A stretch of DNA of 64,000 bases, taken from positions 12,782,001 through 12,846,000 of the forward strand of contig NC_072805.1 of the NCBI RefSeq assembly GCF_028583425.1. The letters run 5' to 3'. Source of the stretch: Eublepharis macularius (taxonomy: Eukaryota > Chordata > Lepidosauria > Squamata > Eublepharidae). The notes below the pieces were generated by a model. That model saw nothing but the letters and a program-made list of their open reading frames with translations, was not told the origin of the DNA and made no database searches. The first letter of the stretch is position 1. Each line of letters starts with the position of its first letter. Positions 22,852 through 64,000 of the stretch are shown piece after piece. The position numbers were made by a program, and so were the translations under genes.

Positions 22852-23099
22852 CTATGTTGTGAAGAACATCTTTACATGAATGGAACAGGTAAAGCATTAT
22901 GACAGTCTCTTAAAAAGGCATCCCCTGTTTTGTCTTGTAGCGGACTAGCAAAGGAATGCCAAAAGAGAAAAGCCACCCCCCCCCCTCGCCCGTCACTCTC
23001 CGAAGCCGCTGGTTGGCCCATCCCCGCCTCCCTGGGGCACGTTGAGCAACCCAGCGGTTGCCATGGCGCCGAAGGGCCTGCCGCCGGAGTTCCGGGTCT

Positions 23100-23224
23100 G
23101 CCTCTAGAGGGAAGGCCTGGTTGCTAGGGCAACCAAGGAAACAGCCGGCGGTTGGCCCAGGAAGGGAGCCGGTGCGTTCGTTGGAGCTTATGGGATAGCA
23201 GAGAACGTGGCAGGGCCCCGCCAA
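23100..23224 (+). other. HYDIN: putative noncoding first exon of HYDIN
   Basis: A donor AA|GTAAGT sits at 23,225, close downstream of the X-box. The start of the exon cannot be read from sequence; the left limit given is a guess. It would splice to the exon at 28,026 (or 27,997). A short frame starting at the Kozak-like ATG at 23,063 ends after 14 codons and could be an upstream ORF if the leader reaches that far. Confidence 0.4.
23120..23133. promoter_or_regulatory. RFX X-box
   Basis: GTTGCTAGGGCAAC is an inverted repeat that fits the X-box consensus GTNRCC-N(0-3)-RGYAAC with one off-consensus base. RFX2/RFX3 bind such sites in promoters of motile-cilium genes, which suits a central-apparatus gene. 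Binding is inferred, not shown. Confidence 0.7.
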
Positions 23225-23479
23225 GTAAGTGTTGGGTCATGCCTGGCTCCCCTCTGGGGCACGGATTGGAGTGCTGTGTGGGCAGAGAAGTTGCCCCCGT
23301 GTCTGCTTTTGGGCTGCCATTTTGTGCACGTTGCAAAAACGCGGGCGCGCTCTCTCCTGATCCTCCATGCCTGCTTGTTGCCTGCTGGAGCCCTCCACAC
23401 TGCAGGCAAATTCAGAAGGCCTTGAAAAGGGTGGTAGCCATTTGCTGGCCAGCAGTTGTACTGTGAAATAGACGTTAGG

Positions 23480-24006
23480 TAGGGTGGCCAACTCTGGCTG
23501 GGGAAATTCCTGGAGATTTGTCGGTAGTACTTGGGGCTGAAGGGACCTCTGTTTCTCCCTGACTCTATGGTATACCATAGAGTCGGTCCTCTGAATCTGC
23601 CATTTTCTCCAGAGGAATTGATTGCTGTAGCCTGGAGATAAGCTGTAATTGTGGTATTTATTTATTTATTGGATTTCTAGCCCTCCCTCCCCGCAAGCAG
23701 ACTCGGAGGGGGGGGGGAGTTACAACAGGATATAAAATACATTTTAAACCAGACTAGAACCACATCATCATCACAGTTCATATATTACAATAAAACACAG
23801 TTCTTAAGATAGTGACCCATACCATTTACCCCTGCCAATGATGCATGGGGGGGAAGGGAAGATGGAAGAAGAGCCGTCTTGATCTGATTATAATTCATAT
23901 GTGTGTGTGGGGGAGATGACTATACAGCCCCCTGGCTGATAGGAGACCAGTAGGGAGGCAGGAGACTAAAGAAATGTAGCTGCTCCCTGGAGATTGGCAA
24001 CCCTAG
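23480..24006. mobile_element. hAT-like MITE carrying a LINE-type insert
   Basis: The left end TAGGGTGGCCAACTCTGG and right end GAGATTGGCAACCCTA are inverted. The interior (CCATTTTCTCCAGAGGAA, TAGCCTGGAGATAAGC) matches the family at 30,178-30,392 and 55,238-55,425. From about 23,657 to 23,910 a minus-strand LINE 3' end (starting TATTTATTTATTTATTGGAT) interrupts it. Confidence 0.6.
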
Positions 24007-24496
24007 CCAGTTATTGTCTGAGTCAGCTGGGCCACAACAAAGCATGGAGGAAGTCCAGTAGCTGCATATGGGTCAAGGGAGACAGTTATTTTGGGTCCAT
24101 TCATCTGAAGTATAATATAAGATCACTTGCTTGGGATCCATCTATACCATTCCCTCTTTCTGAATCCACTGTATCTATTGTAAAGCACACTTGATAGTTA
24201 GAAAAGAGAATGCTTCAGAGAGGTCAAGTAGGCCAGGGACAGATTAATTGAAATAAGGTGTTGGAACCTAGGGCACTTGCACATTGGTTATTGGGCTAGC
24301 TCTGGTACTAACAGGAAGTAAGTTTTTTTTTAAATTATTCCACATAGCATTACTACACTCTTGTGTATCTTCCTGATTTTCTCTGGTTTTGCAGCAATCT
24401 TTCTAAACCTGGTTTACTGCAAACGTTTTGGAAAGATTGCACCAAAACCTGGGTGGCTGCTAGATTATTCTTAGGCCTACCCATGTTGGTGCTATT

Positions 24497-24642
24497 TTCC
24501 CAGTCCTTCCATGACCTTGGGCTAGTCACTTTCTCTCAGCCTAACCTACTTTACAGGGTTGTTGTGAGGATAAAATAGAGAAACATGATGTAAGCCACTT
24601 TGGGTTCCAAGTGGGAAGAAAAGTGGATTATAAATAAATAAC
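24497..24642 (+). mobile_element. tRNA-derived SINE, 3' part
   Basis: The body and tail of the 20.4-kb SINE family are present (GACCTTGGGCTAGTCAC; CAGGGTTGTTGTGAGGATAA; TGGATTATAAATAAATAA), without the tRNA-like head. Confidence 0.7.
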
Positions 24643-24775
24643 AGGATGAAGCTTGGACTCCCAGCATCCCTTGAGCTGTCTTTGATCCTACCACATTTGC
24701 TCTGGATTTACAATGGCAGATGCATTATTAGGAACAGTGGAAAATAAGCACTTTGGTTATCTCATGTAAAAATAG

Positions 24776-25320
24776 TTTCAGGTAGGTAATCATGTTGGTC
24801 TGCTGTAGACTGTTTGAAAACTTATATCCTGAAAATCTCTTTCTAGATGTGCAGGGTTTTAGAGCTGAGTCTGGGTTCTGCAGCCATACAGCTGTTAAAA
24901 GGTAAATGGCTGTTAAAAGATATAGAACCCAAATGGCCTCAGATTGCCTCTGTGGGGGAAGGGGGGCTCCTCCCTGCTTCCTCGAGCTGTTTCCCTGTGT
25001 CACAATAGCATGGGGGAGTTCCCCCCTTTTTTACTGTTCTTCCTGCACAGAATACTCCACATGGAGCAGAAGAAATAGGGGAAAAACCTCCCTCCCCTGC
25101 TGTTTTGATATGGGGAAACAGCTTGAGAGGGGAGGGAGGAGCCCCTCCTTCCCCCACGGTGGCATTCAGAGGCCATTTAGGGTCTCCTTTATTTTTAACA
25201 GCTATTCCCCATAGCTGCTGTGTAGCTGCAGGGAACTCAAGTTGAGTCTGGGTTCCTCTTTTAAAACCTGCACATCTAGCTTGTCCCTTAGGTGCCACTG
25301 GATTCAATTCCTGCTGTTCT
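24776..25320. mobile_element. Penelope-like fragment, interrupted
   Basis: Left piece: TTTCAGGTAGGTAATCATG and ATCCTGAAAATCTCTTTC. Right piece: CTTGTCCCTTAGGTGCCACT. Both match the order in the uninterrupted copy at 39,300-39,450. A palindromic DNA element separates them. Confidence 0.55.
24846..25276. mobile_element. foldback DNA element, 431 bp
   Basis: The termini GATGTGCAGGGTTTTA and TAAAACCTGCACATC are inverted, and the homology continues inward (GAGTCTGGGTTC; the GGGGAGGGAGGAGCCCC and GGGGGGCTCCTCCCTGC stretches face each other). A TA at each end would fit Tc1/mariner-type insertion, but because CTAG is itself palindromic the exact duplication is ambiguous. Confidence 0.6.
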
Positions 25321-25952
25321 CATGTAAAAAAAAAAAAGTCCCCATTGTGCTAGACTATTTGCAGTAACAGCACTGGATAGGGGAAGAGAGATTCTAAATT
25401 CTGCATTGTCATTTGGTCAGGGAGGTGAATTGGGAGAAACAGTTCTTGCAAGGCCAGCACCCTGGAGCTGAGCTGGTTTTTCCTTGCTGAGCATTGTACA
25501 GATGCTTCCGGACTGAGGACTTCTAAGTGTTCTGATTCACGACAGCTACAACCCGATTTGGAAGGTCCTGATCCTTATGCTGGGATTTGCTGGCGGTTCA
25601 GCATCTCAGGAGATGAGAGAGTCAGAACCTCAAGGTCAGCAGTCATCTGGGAGGGGGCCTGAGGCAAACAGCATCTCCTAAGGCTGGTAAAGAAAGAGGC
25701 TTCCAAAGCATGGTGTGGAGAAAGGTGCCCTACACTTCAGCAGGATTGTCTTGCTTAGGGATTGCTCAGATTGAAGGACGGGTTCAAGGCCTAGGAATAT
25801 ACAGGGCCAAGAAACTGGATTGCCTTCCTGGGTCACCTGGCCAGGTGTGGTTATAATGCTGCTAGGGGGCATCTGGGGGAAAGCTGGGGTAGCCTTCAAC
25901 AGGTACACCATTAGTGGCTGTTTGCTGGGAGTACTGGGCCTATCCCTGCTTG

Positions 25953-26125
25953 GGTTTGCCAACAACCTGGGGGAAAACGGCCTGCCCCTTTAACAGAGGC
26001 TTAAGGGGATGTTATTTACTAGATGATTGATCTCTGTGCCATGAAAAGGCTCGCCATTCCACACGTTAAGCCTCTGTTAAAGGGGCAAGACAAGTTTCCT
26101 CCCAGTTGTAAGCTACCCTATCCCA
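25953..26125. mobile_element. foldback MITE
   Basis: CCCCTTTAACAGAGGCTTA (about 25,983-26,001) is repeated inverted as TAAGCCTCTGTTAAAGGGG (about 26,065-26,083). The outer text resembles the GGGTTGCCAAC family at 19,489-19,664. Confidence 0.6.
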
Positions 26126-26649
26126 ACTAGTCCAAATAACCCTTCAAGAGATAAAGAAAGGTAGAGTGCTGTGTCATAATATTTAGTATTAGAGTCATAG
26201 CTTGTCTAGAGAGTGGAAAGGAACTAGTTATGCAAAGGATGGACTCTGGACGGAATAATTAACAAAAGCCTAGAAAATCTCATTGTATGCCTTTGAGACT
26301 TGGCAGTTTAATCACATTCCTACTTAATATTGTTTAATTTCGGTTTTCATTGCTGCTAATATTCTAGTTTGTAAAGAGCATTTGGTTTAAGGGATTAATA
26401 GATAGTCCTCTTTTTCCATGTCCCCCCCCCCCCCCCAGTAACTCTTGCAATTTTATGCCTGGAAGCACTCCTGTGTGCTTGATAATTTTGCAGCCCATAA
26501 TTAGACACAGAAGTAGCTTAGAAAACAGGCTGTTCGAGTCATTACTTATTCAGTGAATAGATTCATTGATTTGTTAGGAACCACGCTGTAGAGAGAGGTA
26601 TGCACATAGATAAAATTGGGAACGGAATACTCTATAAAGGATTGTTACT

Positions 26650-26920
26650 TACTACTTATTTACTTTATTTCTAACCACGTTTCTCACCAAGACTCCAGGT
26701 GGATTACAAAGTGTCAATCAATGCAGTCAATAAAATGACACATCTCATAATGTAACAGGACAGAGAATGAAACAAAATATTTAGCATAAAGTGTTACACA
26801 ATGCAGAAAATGGTGTTACATGAGTATAAAACTTTGCCATGATGGTAGGATAATACATACAGCAAACATACATACTAAACACAGTGGGTATAGTTCACAG
26901 ATGTTGCATACCCCGTTGTC
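26650..26920 (-). mobile_element. LINE 3' end-like repeat
   Basis: CTTTATTTCTAACCACGTTTCTCACC followed by GATTACAAAGTGTCAATCA recurs as a family at 45,370-45,560 and 45,600-45,720. The reversed text has the AAATAAA-rich tail of CR1/L2-type LINE 3' ends. No ORF is visible. Between 26,126 and 26,650 I see nothing except a C-run near 26,425. Confidence 0.4.
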
Positions 26921-27059
26921 AGCAGGATATAGGGTGAGAGGACTTCCTTCCAGATCTTGAAACCCTCTTCAATAATCTCTCCCCCCCACCCCAATCTTTG
27001 TGATTTTTAATCCCATCTCTTTCACAAAATTAATGAAAACACAACAGCCATAAAACCAT

Positions 27060-27300
27060 ACATCAGCACACAGATGGCTTTAAAAGGGGATTAGATGGAT
27101 TCATGGGGAAGAGGTCTGTCAGTGGCTACCCAGCCGTGTTGACTAAAGGCAACCTCCACATTCAGAAGCAGTAAACGGCTGGATTCCAGTGCCAGGAGGC
27201 GGCCTTGGCCTCTTTGGTCTTCTTGTTGGCCCTCCGGAGTAACTGGTTGGCCTCTGTGTGAGGCAGGATGCTGGACTAGATTCAGCAGGGCTCTTCCTGG
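27060..27300. repeat. unclassified interspersed repeat
   Basis: Shares ordered blocks (AACCTCCACATTCAGAAGCA; GGAGGC; GATGCTGGACTAGAT) with 28,555-28,800 and 47,560-47,875. A related end (GTCCAGCATCCTGCATC) appears at 60,042-60,150 in the opposite orientation. The class is not determined. Confidence 0.5.
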
Positions 27301-28052
27301 GTTCACAAAATCCCACTGAAACCCGCAGTCAGCTGTCTTCTGACAGCAGTAAATGCCTGGAATTAAGCTCTTCTGGGCCAACTGGGGGTGGGTGGGCAGA
27401 ATGCTGCCAGCCACACTCCTTGAGGCAAGTACGTCTTTTGCTCAATTAAAGTACCAGTGATGGCAGAAGAGTGCCTAGACTGCAGAGGCATATGAGCTCA
27501 TCAAGGATCCTGCTGTGCATCTCACACAAAAGAGGATTGTACTTGGTCTGCCCATGGCAATAAACTCACTCGCCTTGCCTTTCAAGAAACACAAAAATTC
27601 ATGTGATGGAGAAGATCGCTTGCTTAATAGATCTTGCTTTTTTAAAAAGTGCTTTCCCTTTTAGGGTGTCAATCTTCTTTCCAAGAAATGTGCTCTGCTG
27701 TCTTTCTCAGCTTGTCCACCAGGTGATAATTAAGCTCAAGAAGGGCTGTGAATTTCATGGAGTAAAGACTGTCGAAAGACACCATGAGACAGATCTTTCT
27801 TCTGAGCCCTCCTGATGGCATCTGGACCCATCCCAAACAAATCACATCCTTTGCCCAGCTCCAGATTTCTATAATTTTGTCCTCTTAGTCCCCCAAGTCA
27901 GGTGTCACACAAACACACACATCTGCCTTATATTGAGTCTAAACAGGACAGTATTGTCTATTTCGGTAGTCCTGCAGGAGACTTTTTTTCTTCCAGCTGT
28001 TTAAAATCTCTTCTTCTTGTTCCAGAGGCTCTGTCAGATTAATTAATCAAAG

Positions 28053-64000
<35,948 letters not shown>

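Larger units (their letters stand above)
22960..23230 (+). promoter_or_regulatory. CpG-rich promoter, probably HYDIN
   Basis: Locally CpG-dense and GC-rich compared with the AT-richer surroundings, without a TATA box. It holds an X-box, a second half-site (GTTGCCATGG, 23,057-23,066) and a strong splice donor at 23,225. It lies 4.8 kb upstream of the first HYDIN coding exon with no other gene between. The link to HYDIN is inference from position and motifs. Confidence 0.6.

Overview
The window is vertebrate nuclear DNA, most likely from a squamate reptile (a gecko-like lizard). I infer this from the one host gene, whose exons read as vertebrate HYDIN with ordinary GT-AG introns, and from the repeats: tRNA-derived SINEs, Penelope-like elements with hammerhead motifs, hAT-type and foldback DNA transposons, LINE 3' ends and a Gmr1-type LTR element. 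The species call is inference. There are no operons, no CRISPR array, and no rRNA or functional tRNA gene that I can see.

Layout. (1) Positions 1-22,900 are intergenic: LTR remnants, SINEs, a Penelope/LINE cluster near 4.2-4.7 kb, and a nested block at 10,953-17,578. In that block a young Ty3/gypsy-type LTR element (11,216-17,439) sits inside a short hAT-type transposon. Both are bounded by their own target-site duplications. Two solo LTRs of another family lie at 17.7-18.1 and 21.1-21.6 kb. (2) Positions 22,960-23,230 are a CpG-rich promoter-like block with a near-consensus RFX X-box and a splice donor, probably the HYDIN promoter and a noncoding first exon. (3) From 28,053 to the right edge runs the 5' part of HYDIN on the + strand. 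Ten coding exons (28,053-62,691) encode about the first 475 residues. All exon phases chain, and the gene leaves the window. (4) The introns are filled with transposons, including several long palindromes and nested insertions.

How it fits together. HYDIN is a very large protein of the motile-cilium central apparatus (C2 side) built from repeated ASH/Ig-like domains. The X-box fits its control by RFX-type ciliogenesis factors. The most notable non-gene item is the LTR element. Its integrase lies before its reverse transcriptase, the Gmr1-type order. Its primer-binding site matches tRNA-Ile(AAU) over 18 bases. It carries an extra partial unit (LTR start plus RNase H) upstream of a full LTR, all inside a single 5-bp target-site duplication. 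Retroelement copies are described as fossils.
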